47,159 nt of DNA, from contig CAVAQT010000019.1 of the NCBI GenBank assembly GCA_963590855.1, positions 1-47,159 on the forward strand, written 5' to 3'. This DNA is from Ruminococcus_C sp963590855. Lineage in GTDB: Bacteria > Bacillota > Clostridia > Oscillospirales > Ruminococcaceae. Numbering within the stretch: position 1 is the first letter of the stretch; every line of letters begins with the position of its first letter. The notes beneath the pieces were generated by a model. That model was not told the DNA's origin, did not search any database, and saw only the letters and a list, made by a program, of their open reading frames with translations. Made by a program: the position numbers and the translations under genes. Positions 1 to 8,233 of the stretch are shown here, piece by piece.

Positions 1-39
1 TGTAATGTCATTTTCAATAAATTTGTTTGATCTTTTCAT
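1..39 (-). CDS. Start of an unidentified gene, cut by the window edge
   Basis: An ATG at 39..37 on the minus strand opens a reading frame of 13 codons that runs off the left edge (MKRSNKFIENDIT). An AGGG lies seven bases upstream and the start is 29 bases after the stop of the CARF-HEPN gene, so it would continue the same leftward operon. Too little is visible to assign a family. It could be another CRISPR ancillary gene, or chance. Confidence 0.35.
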   Translation of the reverse strand, partial: MKRSNKFIENDIT

Positions 40-68
40 GCGGTTGCCCTGTGTGGCAAAACAAATTC

Positions 69-1373
69 CTACTGTTCTGTAAGGACGAGAAAATCCTGAT
101 AGCATTCTTCCAAATGGCTGCGCAGCTTCTGTGTGGTATTCGGCTTATCGGAAGAAAAGCCGAAGTGGTTGATATCATTCCGGAATATCCGGATGTTGCT
201 GCAAAGCCGGATCAATGCAGTAAGCGTCTCTTCGGAGAACGACTTGCGCAGATATTGCAGGCTCTCCTCGTCAACGCCTTTTCCGTTATTGTCATTGGTC
301 ATATTAAACAGTGCTTCCCGCAGATCACGAACATTATCCTTTTTGGTCATCGTTTTCAGTTCTTCCAGGGAGTCAACATGAGCATACATCCAAGAAGTCA
401 CAGTTTCCCGCAGTGCCGTAAAGCCTGCCTGGATCAGGTCATATTTCAAGCACCAATCTACCGTCCGCAGACCGATCGTAAAGTCATCGGTTTCTGCTGA
501 AACATCCTGAAAACAACTCATCACTGCGCTGTCAATATGCTGTAGGATCTGTGAAATGGCACGAGACTCTCTGGTGTTGTCCTGCACCGCACTGGCGCAT
601 TCCCTTTCCTGACAATACGCCAGATAATCCTTCTGAATACTGCTGCAGTTTCTGCTGTTCATTTGTCCCCGCGCACAGTGAATGGACGAGGTCAGCTGCT
701 CCACCTTTCGGGAAACTTTGTCCAGTTCCGCAAAACTCCGGAAACAGGGATCCTTCGACTTTGCCGCTTCCCGCTTAATGGAGTCTGTGATGTCGTGCAG
801 TGACTTTGCGTTTCCGGTTTCTGAGAAAACACTGGCTGCATTAGCGAGTCTTGTGATAGTCAGGTAACTGGAATAATCCACGATGGGAGAATAATCCAGT
901 TTGCTATCTTTGTCAAATACACCATAGTAGACTCCGTGAACGGTGATATTTTTCAGGGATTGTGCAAAATTCAAAATGGCAAACAGCTGCATCGGCAAAG
1001 GACGATATCCGTGTGTGATGTCCACTGTCACTTCTTCCTCCGGTTCAATATGATCGTAGATAATATTGAAGTTCTCCCACTGCTGTGCATTATCCATGCC
1101 GTCGCGAATGTCCACATACTGCAATTGAACCCCTAGGGCTTTCTTTTGAAGCAGTGCGGTCAATTCCGTATGCAACGCCTCTTGATGCGTTTCTTTCGCT
1201 TTTTGCGTGACAAAAATTGTTATTTTGTCTCCGTCAGTAAACTCCTTGCAAAGCAGGGAAAAAACAGCTGCCTGGATGAATTTTGTACGATAGCGTTCAT
1301 TGGTCGCTTCAATGCAATAATCGCATTCGGAATAGCCGCTTGTGCCCAACACGCTCATATAATGTCTGCTCAT
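69..1373 (-). CDS. CARF-HEPN ribonuclease, Csx1 / TM1812 family
   Basis: A 434-residue protein expected to be a cytoplasmic RNase switched on by cyclic oligoadenylate made by Cas10. The N-terminal CARF domain starts with LGTSGY (9-14) and carries DITHGYRPLP (118-127), a ligand-pocket motif typical of the TM1812/Csx2 branch. The C-terminal HEPN domain has RNDINH (398-403), the R-x4-H catalytic signature. The ATG at 1373 is preferred over an upstream in-frame ATG at 1421 because a GGGGGGAG ribosome site lies just before it and the protein then begins at the CARF strand. It is the last complete gene of the leftward cas operon, 19 bases after the small unknown gene. Family assignment is firm; the exact oligoadenylate ring size cannot be read from sequence. 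Confidence 0.88.
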   Translation of the reverse strand: MSRHYMSVLGTSGYSECDYCIEATNERYRTKFIQAAVFSLLCKEFTDGDKITIFVTQKAKETHQEALHTELTALLQKKALGVQLQYVDIRDGMDNAQQWENFNIIYDHIEPEEEVTVDITHGYRPLPMQLFAILNFAQSLKNITVHGVYYGVFDKDSKLDYSPIVDYSSYLTITRLANAASVFSETGNAKSLHDITDSIKREAAKSKDPCFRSFAELDKVSRKVEQLTSSIHCARGQMNSRNCSSIQKDYLAYCQERECASAVQDNTRESRAISQILQHIDSAVMSCFQDVSAETDDFTIGLRTVDWCLKYDLIQAGFTALRETVTSWMYAHVDSLEELKTMTKKDNVRDLREALFNMTNDNNGKGVDEESLQYLRKSFSEETLTALIRLCSNIRIFRNDINHFGFSSDKPNTTQKLRSHLEECYQDFLVLTEQ

Positions 1374-1392
1374 CGATCTTCTCCCCCCTCTT

Positions 1393-1734
1393 TTATCTGC
1401 TTGCATTTGCCTTTGCCGCATGGGCGCAGCAGCCGAAGAGATACCGCAGTTCTTCTGCGCTCAACTTTCTCAACTCCTTGTGATTCAGGATATATTGACA
1501 CCAAATCTCGATCGGATCAGTTTTTGTTCCGGTTATACCCATATTTCTCTGCACATTCTTGGTTTTTGCATTGTCGCCGCAATACTTGACAGCTTCAAAA
1601 AATTCTGCTGTGTCTGATGTCCCCCGCCGTTTCATTCCAAAGAGATAATTGTGCGCAAAGCGATAGAATTTCTCGTTTTCGCCGGCGATATCCATGCTGT
1701 TCATCAAATCCAACAGTTCCTTTTTGGACATCAT
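1393..1734 (-). CDS. Small unknown protein in the type III operon
   Basis: A 113-residue, helix-rich protein with no motif I recognise. It has no signal peptide or membrane segment. Its start overlaps the stop of the preceding RAMP gene as ATGA, with GGGGAGGG upstream, so it is translationally coupled to the interference complex. Lys/Glu-rich helices and size would fit an extra helical (Cas11-like) subunit, but a second candidate for that role lies at 4129-4608. It could also be an accessory factor peculiar to this III-D branch. That it is a real gene is well supported by coupling; its function is unknown. Confidence 0.7.
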   Translation of the reverse strand: MMSKKELLDLMNSMDIAGENEKFYRFAHNYLFGMKRRGTSDTAEFFEAVKYCGDNAKTKNVQRNMGITGTKTDPIEIWCQYILNHKELRKLSAEELRYLFGCCAHAAKANASR

Positions 1735-2645
1735 TTTATCCCTCCCCGATATTCCATGATATCTTGCAGATCAAGAATCTGTTCGTATACATCATTCGTA
1801 CAATCCTTAAGATATTGTTTGGCATATGATGCAGCGTCCTCTTCTTTTCCGTTAACAATCATTTTCACACATTTTGTCTCTACAGTTCCCAGTCCGGCAT
1901 TTTTATAGCCGCCCAGCTTCATGGAAAAGTTTTTCGCCAAGCCGAGTGCATGCGTCAGCAGACAAAGTTCTTCTTTATTCAGCCATTTGAAATAGATTCT
2001 TCCGGCAAAAGTAACACCCTTGCTGACTACCTCAACATTTTCGGTCTCGCCGTTCGCCGCATCACATTTGGTGTAATAAAATTTATAACCAATGGTATAT
2101 TTTAAATCTTCTCGTTTTACTTGATAACCATCAGAATCTACATTCGGAGAAAACTGTACCCGAACCGGAATCGATTCTGTTCTGCCTTTTTCTGCTGTCA
2201 GATCGGTAAACCGCAGCTTACTGCCCAGAGACATGCCGCCGAACATATCACATACGATGCAGCAATGAAAGTCCTCCTTTTTAAGACTGCATCTTGCCTT
2301 CTGATTTGATGTAAGACGAACGCCACTTTCATGTGGGATACAACCGTCTGACGTTGCCCGGCAAATTTGCCGCACTGCGCCTTTCAGTGACGAACCGGGA
2401 ATAATCAGCGTTTGCTCTGTACGCGACACCTCGGAAATCAGCTTTCGGTTATCCAAACGGGAAAAACCGCTTCCGATATGCAGGTAATCGATGGTCTTGA
2501 TTTCAAGCTCCAGGTATCCGCTGTATCTGGTTTCCGATGCGTCATTTCGCTTTGCCAGAGAGGTAATATACTTCACATAAGGCTTTTCCGGGAATCGAAC
2601 AAAATCATAATTTTTTGGCCCGCTGTTCCTGCTGTTATATCCCAT
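1731..2645 (-). CDS. RAMP (Cas7-like) subunit of type III complex
   Basis: A 304-residue RAMP protein likely to form part of the crRNA-binding backbone. It contains HIGSG (57-61) followed by IPGSSLKGAVR, the hallmark of the Csm3/Cmr4/Cmr6 group, and a Cys-bearing segment CCIVCDMFGG like the metal-binding thumb of Cas7 proteins. A C-terminal glycine-rich stretch reads KLGGYKNAGLGTVE. An Asp in FSRLDNRK sits where Csm3 has its target-RNA-cleaving residue; this is inference by position. The start ATG shares a base with the preceding stop (TAATG), with GGGAGGTGG upstream. It is one of four Cas7-like genes in the operon and the longest. Confidence 0.85.
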   Translation of the reverse strand: MGYNSRNSGPKNYDFVRFPEKPYVKYITSLAKRNDASETRYSGYLELEIKTIDYLHIGSGFSRLDNRKLISEVSRTEQTLIIPGSSLKGAVRQICRATSDGCIPHESGVRLTSNQKARCSLKKEDFHCCIVCDMFGGMSLGSKLRFTDLTAEKGRTESIPVRVQFSPNVDSDGYQVKREDLKYTIGYKFYYTKCDAANGETENVEVVSKGVTFAGRIYFKWLNKEELCLLTHALGLAKNFSMKLGGYKNAGLGTVETKCVKMIVNGKEEDAASYAKQYLKDCTNDVYEQILDLQDIMEYRGGIK

Positions 2646-3343
2646 TAGAATCCACCTCCCACTGTAGCAGCGATTTTTCCTGCATCTGCCAAACTGTCAT
2701 AGGAAGCGATCACATGAGGCAAAAGTGTCTCTTTTTCAATGCCCTGGATGAGCTTCATGTGAAAATGACGGATCTGCACTGTGCCAAAGCCGCGGCTGAT
2801 TCTGCCGCCAATGCAAAGTTCTCCGCTGTCGAAAGCTGCAATAGCACACAGCAGCGCTTCCAGTTCGTTTTCCTCATAATTCAGCAGCCGGAACGAACAG
2901 GGAAATTCACCGGCGATCACCACTTCCATATTATTGAGCGATCCGCCCTTTGCGCTTTGGCTCACCGGATTGATTGCTGTCTGATATCGGATATCCGTCT
3001 TTACGGTTCCGGGAACTGCATATGCATCTGAAAGCGCGATCTTGCTGCGCACTGGGTCAACTTTTCGAGAGGTTGCTTCCGCTTTTACTCTGCCGAACAT
3101 AACTTCTGCCTGTGCCGGCGACAGCTTTCCCATATCTTCCAGATAATGCCGCATCACGCCTTTGATACTGCTGCCGGGAATGACATATGCCAACTCACCG
3201 CTGCCATCTTGTCCCCGTAAAAAGCAGGCATCGGACAGATCTGGATTCACGCGATTGCTTGCACCAGACGAAACCAAAACAGGGCCTGCCGCTGAAATGG
3301 TAAATTGTCCGCGTGCTTCTTTCTGCACTTTTGAAAATCCCAA
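2645..3343 (-). CDS. RAMP (Cas7-like) subunit, TTG start
   Basis: A 232-residue RAMP protein of the Csm3-like class. IPGSSIKGVMRHYLE is at 55-69, and CIGGRISRGFGTVQI near residue 180 is the C-terminal glycine-rich loop. NPDLSD (33-38) offers candidate catalytic aspartates. The only in-frame start with a good ribosome site is a TTG at 3343..3341, preceded at seven bases by GGAGG. It lies 12 bases after the previous RAMP gene and overlaps the next by one base. It lacks the Cys cluster present in the other three Cas7-like proteins. Probably a backbone subunit near one end of the filament. Confidence 0.84.
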   Translation of the reverse strand: MGFSKVQKEARGQFTISAAGPVLVSSGASNRVNPDLSDACFLRGQDGSGELAYVIPGSSIKGVMRHYLEDMGKLSPAQAEVMFGRVKAEATSRKVDPVRSKIALSDAYAVPGTVKTDIRYQTAINPVSQSAKGGSLNNMEVVIAGEFPCSFRLLNYEENELEALLCAIAAFDSGELCIGGRISRGFGTVQIRHFHMKLIQGIEKETLLPHVIASYDSLADAGKIAATVGGGF

Positions 3344-3355
3344 ACTGCTCCCTCC

Positions 3356-4132
3356 TTAAATGCCGAATTTTTCCTGCATCTTCTGTTTCAGTTCCTGTGC
3401 AGTGATCGTCTCCGTTGTGATTTCTTCCAGTCGGATTCGTCCTAAGCCGCGTGTGGTCTTACCGCCCACTGCCAGATAGTCCTCTGCATCCTCACCCAAC
3501 GGATTTCCCTGGAGCATCCGCAGAATCAGTTCCAAATACCGCTGCTGCTGTTCATCCAGATTTTCAGCGATCATGGAAAAGTCAAACTCTGTCCCCTTGG
3601 GAATGATCTCAAAATCATACTTTGCGCCACGCTTTGCTGCACCGGTTTCCCGGTCAATGCCTACGCCGTCACGGCGTTCAATTTCACAGGGCTTTTCACC
3701 GAGATAAGTGCAGTCTTTGAAGCGAATCTTTCCTGCAACCGCCTTTCCGCCAAACAGCTGGCAAACCACACAGCTTTTCTCATACATATCCTGCGCCTTT
3801 TCCGCACGAGTCCGTTCTTTATCCTTTTCAACCTCTCTGAGAAAGCGATCGGTTACGCAGACATCTTCATTTTCACCTTTCCGTGCAAAAACATCGCAGA
3901 CATCCTCTCCAATAGAACGCATAACTGCTTCAAAACGGCTTCGTACGACACCTTTGATGGAAGAGCCGGGAATCAGCGGATCTCCTTTGGCATCCTTCAA
4001 TACGCTGTTGTCCACATCGATCGGATTCAGCGTTTCCTTTCCGGAAGAGCCGATATGCAGCGGATCAACCGCCACCAGTTTTCCGTGAATGATCGTTCGA
4101 TTTTGAAATGTATCGTAAAGCATCAGTTTCAA
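3356..4132 (-). CDS. Csm3-like RAMP (Cas7) subunit, probable TTG start
   Basis: A 258-residue protein and the most Csm3-like RAMP here: LHIGSS (25-30), NPIDVDNSVLKD (36-47), IPGSSIKGVVR (54-64), a CVVCQLFGG metal-binding segment at 121-129 and GGKTTRGLGRI (223-233). In Csm3 the Asp in the equivalent of the 36-47 segment cuts target RNA every six nucleotides, so D39 or D41 is the likely nuclease residue. The start is either TTG at 4132, overlapping the upstream TGA as TTGA with AGAGAGG before it, or ATG at 4123. Translational coupling favours TTG. The family is secure; the start is less so. Confidence 0.87.
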   Translation of the reverse strand: MKLMLYDTFQNRTIIHGKLVAVDPLHIGSSGKETLNPIDVDNSVLKDAKGDPLIPGSSIKGVVRSRFEAVMRSIGEDVCDVFARKGENEDVCVTDRFLREVEKDKERTRAEKAQDMYEKSCVVCQLFGGKAVAGKIRFKDCTYLGEKPCEIERRDGVGIDRETGAAKRGAKYDFEIIPKGTEFDFSMIAENLDEQQQRYLELILRMLQGNPLGEDAEDYLAVGGKTTRGLGRIRLEEITTETITAQELKQKMQEKFGI

Positions 4133-4608
4133 CGTCCTCTCTTTCCTGCATTTTTAAAATTAGAATAGGAATTTCCATATTGCTGCTTATTTCCCCTGTT
4201 ATTCTGTGTAGGAGAATCCGTTTCGCTCCAGATTCGCGACTGCCAGTACAAGTAGCCGAAAAACAACTCCAGCAGGTACATCTCCTGTACATGCGTCGGG
4301 TCAATTTTGCGTACCTTCTGCATACAATCGACCACTAATTTTCCAAAAGTTTGTCCGCCGGAAATGGATGTTTTCCAGCTTTGTCCGCTTTTGGCCTTTG
4401 CCGTACTATACTGTACCAACAGTTCGATTTCCTCATAACAATCTGCCTGCCGACAAGTAGATGCCAGGTCTCGGAACTGATTGCAGCCGATATTCTTATC
4501 GTTTCCGTTATCTTTGGCAAATAATGCTCCCAGTTTTTCTTTGCCGATCTTTCCTTCCATGCTTTTGACGATCTGAATGATCTGCTCCTTGATCTCTTTT
4601 CTATCCAT
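4129..4608 (-). CDS. Probable small (Cas11/Csm2-like) subunit
   Basis: A 159-residue basic, helical protein. Position between csx10 and a Cas7 gene, size and lack of any enzyme motif all suggest the small subunit that lines the target-RNA groove of type III complexes. The segment from about 80 to 130 is mostly amphipathic helix; the last 25 residues are Asn/Gly/Lys-rich and probably disordered. The ATG at 4608 overlaps the end of csx10 by eight bases and has AAAGGAG about nine bases upstream; upstream in-frame ATGs lie inside csx10 without ribosome sites. Assignment rests on context more than on a motif. Confidence 0.65.
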   Translation of the reverse strand: MDRKEIKEQIIQIVKSMEGKIGKEKLGALFAKDNGNDKNIGCNQFRDLASTCRQADCYEEIELLVQYSTAKAKSGQSWKTSISGGQTFGKLVVDCMQKVRKIDPTHVQEMYLLELFFGYLYWQSRIWSETDSPTQNNRGNKQQYGNSYSNFKNAGKRGR

Positions 4609-5770
4609 TGTGCTCCACTCCTTTGCAGTGAATCTCATGACAAACTGCGATTTGTCCATAGCCGTCCGCCGTCTTTTTCCCGATGCCGTTCTCCTGCAGC
4701 TTCAGCAAAAGCTGCACTGCTTCTTCATAGCGGTCTTTCTGTATTTCCAGTAAAACAGAAGTGCCTCTCAACAGATGCAGCTCCGGTGTTTTTGCTCTCC
4801 ATTCGCCCCACTTCTGGGAGGTATCATAGCCGCTGTACAACTGCGTTTCTGCCACGATCGTTTTCAGACGAAACGGCAGATCACCATCTCCGAACAGTGC
4901 CTTTTCCCATTGTCTGGTGTATGCATCATCTGTCAGTATCTCCATGCTGCTGTTCATTTCCACGCAGGCATCCGAAAGAAAAAGCAGCGCAGCATCGTTT
5001 TCCGCATCCGGCTTTTCTTTCCGGAAACGATTCTGGAACTTGTCCAGCCGAGCTTTCAGCGTTTCTGCTGTGCATTCCGGTTCTGGTGTCAGCTTCACAA
5101 TTTTCAGTTTTCCAAAGCCATTAGAAGCATATTTTCCGCAGTACAGAACATCGCCCACAGAAAGCAGATCGGTTCCGGCATCGTCGATCACTGCTTCAAA
5201 ATGAGTTCCCTTTTGAATTGCCCGAATGGAAAACAGACTGCCCTTTTTGGCAGTATCAGTATACCGATCAATTCCGGTATGCGTTGTCAGATGGATCTTC
5301 GGCTTTACCTGACGGTATGCGCCGTTTTCCGCCTTCCAAAAGCCCTTTGCCGATTCCATCCGCTTTAGTCCGTCTGTACAGCCGCTGCAGCGAATCATGC
5401 CGCCGCACACCAGTGTATCCTGAACCGGATGTGCCGTACCGCATGTCTTGCAGACACGCGCCGTGAATGGTGCCGGAAACGCTCCATCGATATATGCATA
5501 GGAAAACCGCATTTCGGAAAACTTTTCACACACTTTGCGTTTCGGACAATCGGCACAGATTCCGTCCGCATCCTTTACCATCACATAATGCAGCTTTCCA
5601 TCCGGCGAAGGCACATCACCCAGCGGACATTCCAATAGAATTTGCTTTGCAAAAGCTGCCCGAAGCACAGAACCGCGGATAAACGGCTCGGATTCCAAAA
5701 AGTTATCCGATACACGAACACCTCCGCACATCAGGTCGCTTTGCAGTTCCAGTTCAACCCTTTGCTTCAT
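4601..5770 (-). CDS. csx10: Csx10 (type III-D Cas5-like RAMP)
   Basis: A 389-residue RAMP protein matching Csx10, the subtype III-D counterpart of Csm4/Cmr3, which holds the crRNA 5' tag and contacts Cas10. FIRGSVLRAAFAKQ (30-43) is its N-terminal signature. Cys pairs at 72/75/81, 107/110 and 128/131 should form one or two zinc ribbons. GKYASNGFGKLKI (212-224) and a second loop GIGKKTADGYGQI near the C-terminus are the two RAMP glycine-rich loops. The ATG at 5770 is chosen because GGAGG lies nine bases upstream; it overlaps the preceding RAMP gene by 17 bases. This gene is the main reason for calling the system type III-D. Confidence 0.85.
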   Translation of the reverse strand: MKQRVELELQSDLMCGGVRVSDNFLESEPFIRGSVLRAAFAKQILLECPLGDVPSPDGKLHYVMVKDADGICADCPKRKVCEKFSEMRFSYAYIDGAFPAPFTARVCKTCGTAHPVQDTLVCGGMIRCSGCTDGLKRMESAKGFWKAENGAYRQVKPKIHLTTHTGIDRYTDTAKKGSLFSIRAIQKGTHFEAVIDDAGTDLLSVGDVLYCGKYASNGFGKLKIVKLTPEPECTAETLKARLDKFQNRFRKEKPDAENDAALLFLSDACVEMNSSMEILTDDAYTRQWEKALFGDGDLPFRLKTIVAETQLYSGYDTSQKWGEWRAKTPELHLLRGTSVLLEIQKDRYEEAVQLLLKLQENGIGKKTADGYGQIAVCHEIHCKGVEHNG

Positions 5771-6338
5771 TGACATGCACCTCCACAAATCCCAGTCCAC
5801 GGCTTTTTCCAAGGCCGATACATTTGATCCATTCTATGGCCGTCAGCAGGCAGGCTTCTTCCCGTGCCTGATTGGTTGTATAATAAGCGGTCATTGTTCC
5901 GGAAAACACCACAGGCGCACCATCCACATCCCATGGTTCTACCACCTGCGTGAAAACCAACGCGCCGTCAATGCTCTTTTGCAGATAACGATCCACCGAC
6001 ACATTTGCCCGTGTGGCATATTGCAAAAGCTGTGCTGTTTCCAGATTGTCAAAAAGAATACGCGACGGCTGAAAGCCGCTTCTGCCGAACATTTTGCAGG
6101 TACTGCAGGCACAAGGCGCACCAACAGAATCTTCTCTGTGACCGGCATGTTCCGTATCTGCCAGAGCAACCAATTTTTCATAATTCTCCCGCACCATGCC
6201 CTTAAAGAGCGTCGCCGGGATATACGCCTGTCCGTCCTGCTTTACGGTAACGCGCACACCATCCGCATTATTGCCGCCGTTGATGTGCAGCGCAGAGAGC
6301 AGCTTTACTGTAATTTGATACGTCTTTTTTGTGTTCAT
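5754..6338 (-). CDS. Csm3-like RAMP (Cas7) subunit
   Basis: A 194-residue Cas7-like protein, the smallest of the four. LHINGGNNADGVRV (17-30) precedes the RAMP motif IPATLFKGMVR (40-50); D26 is placed like the Csm3 target-cleaving Asp. CACSTCKMFG (76-85) is a CxCxxC metal-binding finger. GLGKSRGLGFVEV (175-187) is the glycine-rich loop. The gene follows cas10 after 12 bases, with GAGGTG upstream of its ATG. Being next to cas10 and csx10, it may occupy the first Cas7 position. Confidence 0.86.
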   Translation of the reverse strand: MNTKKTYQITVKLLSALHINGGNNADGVRVTVKQDGQAYIPATLFKGMVRENYEKLVALADTEHAGHREDSVGAPCACSTCKMFGRSGFQPSRILFDNLETAQLLQYATRANVSVDRYLQKSIDGALVFTQVVEPWDVDGAPVVFSGTMTAYYTTNQAREEACLLTAIEWIKCIGLGKSRGLGFVEVHVNEAKG

Positions 6339-6350
6339 GATGTTTTCACC

Positions 6351-7991
6351 TCATTGCTTGCTGTACTGCATCAGATCAATCAGATCGTCCCAGATAAAAT
6401 AAGCTCTGCCATTCTTACGGTAATAGCCGTCCTGGTATACAAAATTTCCTAGTTTTTGCGGCGGCAAAATCCGCTTGTTCTCCTGGGCTTTGCTGTTGGT
6501 ATATGCCAGGAACATGGACGCCTCTTCTTCCAGGTCTGCCTGATGGAATGCTTCGGACAGATTATACAGCTGTGAAGCCGTTGCGTTGCCGTTTTTCTTT
6601 AGTTCTTTCACATAGCTCAGGATTTCCTTTGCCGCTTCCAGAGAATACGGCAGCAGCGTTCCGATCTGTTCTCCCTCACGATAGTTCTCATATGTGGTCA
6701 GGATCTGGAACGAAAGACTTCCGGCACACTTTTCTTTCTTGACCAGGTCTTTGGCATCCGAAAGCTTTTCTTCCGCCGATTCCAGCATGACTTTTACCGG
6801 CGTGTCATGCTTTGCAATACAGATTCCCGCCGACAGTGTCGAATTTGCCTTCGGGAACTTCTCTCCGAAAGCATCGTTATAGCGCTGGATCAGATTTGCC
6901 GCAAAGTCGACTGCATTCTGTCCGGGAACCAACAGGAAGATGTCATCGCCGCCCATTGCCACGATCTCTGCGCGCGTGATTTTGGTATCACCCATAGCGC
7001 CATAGACGATTTTCGGCATTGTCTCGCGCACAAAGTCACTGAAATCCATCATTTCCGTTAATTTGGTAAAGTTCTGGATAATGCCGCCCATATTGTTGCC
7101 GTCTGCATAGATAACTGCGATATCATCACCTAGTTTTTCCAGACTGGAAACAGCCGTCACCTTATGTGCAAGATGTGCAAGCTCCTGCTTTTGCTTTTTA
7201 TCTTCTTTATCTTCATTCAGATAATCTCGATATTTCTCAATGTATGTTTCCTTTGCGGTTTTTCCTACCAGAACTTTATGCAGACAGCCGCCGCACAGCA
7301 GCTTTTGCTTCAACCGATAGGATGCAAGGCGTTTCCGACATGCCTCACAGTATTTCTCTGATTTTTCCAGAACTGCATCTGCCTGAATTTCTGCATCCAG
7401 AAGCTGCTGTCCCAGCATGTCCGAGACCGGCACCGGCTGAAAGAGAAACTTCGCCTTTTTCCGCGCTGTCAGTTCCTGCTCCAGTTCAGACAGCTGCCGC
7501 TTATAGTCCGCTCCCAGCAGACTGCTCAGCTTGCATGGCTTGCTGATGTGGTATGCAGTCTGTGCCGTCACCAAACGACGCTGCGCTTCCTGTTCCATTT
7601 TGCGTCCGATCTCCGGGTCTGTATCCTTCGGAACAAGTGCCAGAAGATTGCCGCCGCCATTGTACAGCACACAGTCAAATCCAACACAGTCTCTCAGATA
7701 ATCCGGAACTATGCGCTCCTGCACCTCGGTAATGATCTGGCTCGCACCACGGATGTCCATCAACTCATTGTCTTCCAAGTAATAGCCCTTGATCTTATAA
7801 GTACCGCCTTTGATGAGGCAGACCTCCAACTCTTCCTGCAGCGCAGCACCGTTCCCGGCAGCATCCATATAATGGATTGCATTTTCCGCCAACGCTTCAG
7901 CATGCTCCTTTCCGCTTTGTGCATAGAGCTCCTCCAGAATCCGCTGTAAGCGATCCGATGCATTTTCTGCCGTTTTTCCGTTTTTGTTCAA
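6351..7991 (-). CDS. cas10: Cas10, GGDD cyclase, no HD domain
   Basis: A 546-residue large subunit. The first Palm domain has the degenerate motif YNGGGNLLALVP (110-121), a zinc ribbon is formed by C215/C218 and C233/C236, and the second Palm has IYADGNNMGGII (294-305) and the catalytic MGGDD (346-350). The intact GGDD implies ATP cyclisation to cyclic oligoadenylate. No N-terminal HD-nuclease pair is present, so target ssDNA cutting is not expected. The start is TTG at 7991 with AGAGGTG upstream, 57 bases after the -10 box. As the first gene of the operon it precedes all complex subunits. Confidence 0.93.
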   Translation of the reverse strand: MNKNGKTAENASDRLQRILEELYAQSGKEHAEALAENAIHYMDAAGNGAALQEELEVCLIKGGTYKIKGYYLEDNELMDIRGASQIITEVQERIVPDYLRDCVGFDCVLYNGGGNLLALVPKDTDPEIGRKMEQEAQRRLVTAQTAYHISKPCKLSSLLGADYKRQLSELEQELTARKKAKFLFQPVPVSDMLGQQLLDAEIQADAVLEKSEKYCEACRKRLASYRLKQKLLCGGCLHKVLVGKTAKETYIEKYRDYLNEDKEDKKQKQELAHLAHKVTAVSSLEKLGDDIAVIYADGNNMGGIIQNFTKLTEMMDFSDFVRETMPKIVYGAMGDTKITRAEIVAMGGDDIFLLVPGQNAVDFAANLIQRYNDAFGEKFPKANSTLSAGICIAKHDTPVKVMLESAEEKLSDAKDLVKKEKCAGSLSFQILTTYENYREGEQIGTLLPYSLEAAKEILSYVKELKKNGNATASQLYNLSEAFHQADLEEEASMFLAYTNSKAQENKRILPPQKLGNFVYQDGYYRKNGRAYFIWDDLIDLMQYSKQ

Positions 7992-8047
7992 AAGTATTCA
8001 CCTCTATATTGTAAATTCAAACAAATCGATTTAAAGCTTACACACTT

Positions 8048-8076
8048 ATTGTATCATATTTCGACAAACTCGTCAA
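8048..8076 (-). promoter_or_regulatory. Promoter of the leftward cas operon
   Basis: On the minus strand TTGACG (8076..8071) and TACAAT (8053..8048) are separated by exactly 17 bases, a strong sigma-A-type promoter. The cas10 TTG start is 57 bases downstream of the -10. It is divergent from the CARF operon promoter about 100 bases away. Confidence 0.85.
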
Positions 8077-8172
8077 GATTTTCAAGAAAATATTTTTTGC
8101 GGAATCATTTCTAAAAAAAGTGATTTTCAAAGCGATATTATATTGCAGGCGAAAAAACGTCCTCTCGCACCG

Positions 8173-8201
8173 TTGCATTTTTGCAATAAATGTGGTATAA
8201 T
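8173..8201 (+). promoter_or_regulatory. Promoter of the CARF/sigma-like operon
   Basis: TTGCAT (8173-8178) and TATAAT (8196-8201) are separated by 17 bases. The -35 box lies inside a short perfect palindrome, TTGCA-TTTT-TGCAA (8173-8186), which could be an operator. The ATG of the first gene is 33 bases downstream of the -10 with AAAGGGGTG as its ribosome site. Confidence 0.82.
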
Positions 8202-8233
8202 GATGAAAATAATCTTTTGAAAGGGGTGTTATT

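Noticed and set aside
7700..7991. An HD nuclease domain at the start of Cas10
   Set aside because: No adjacent His-Asp pair with the surrounding helix pattern occurs in the first 100 residues, and the protein is only 546 residues long.
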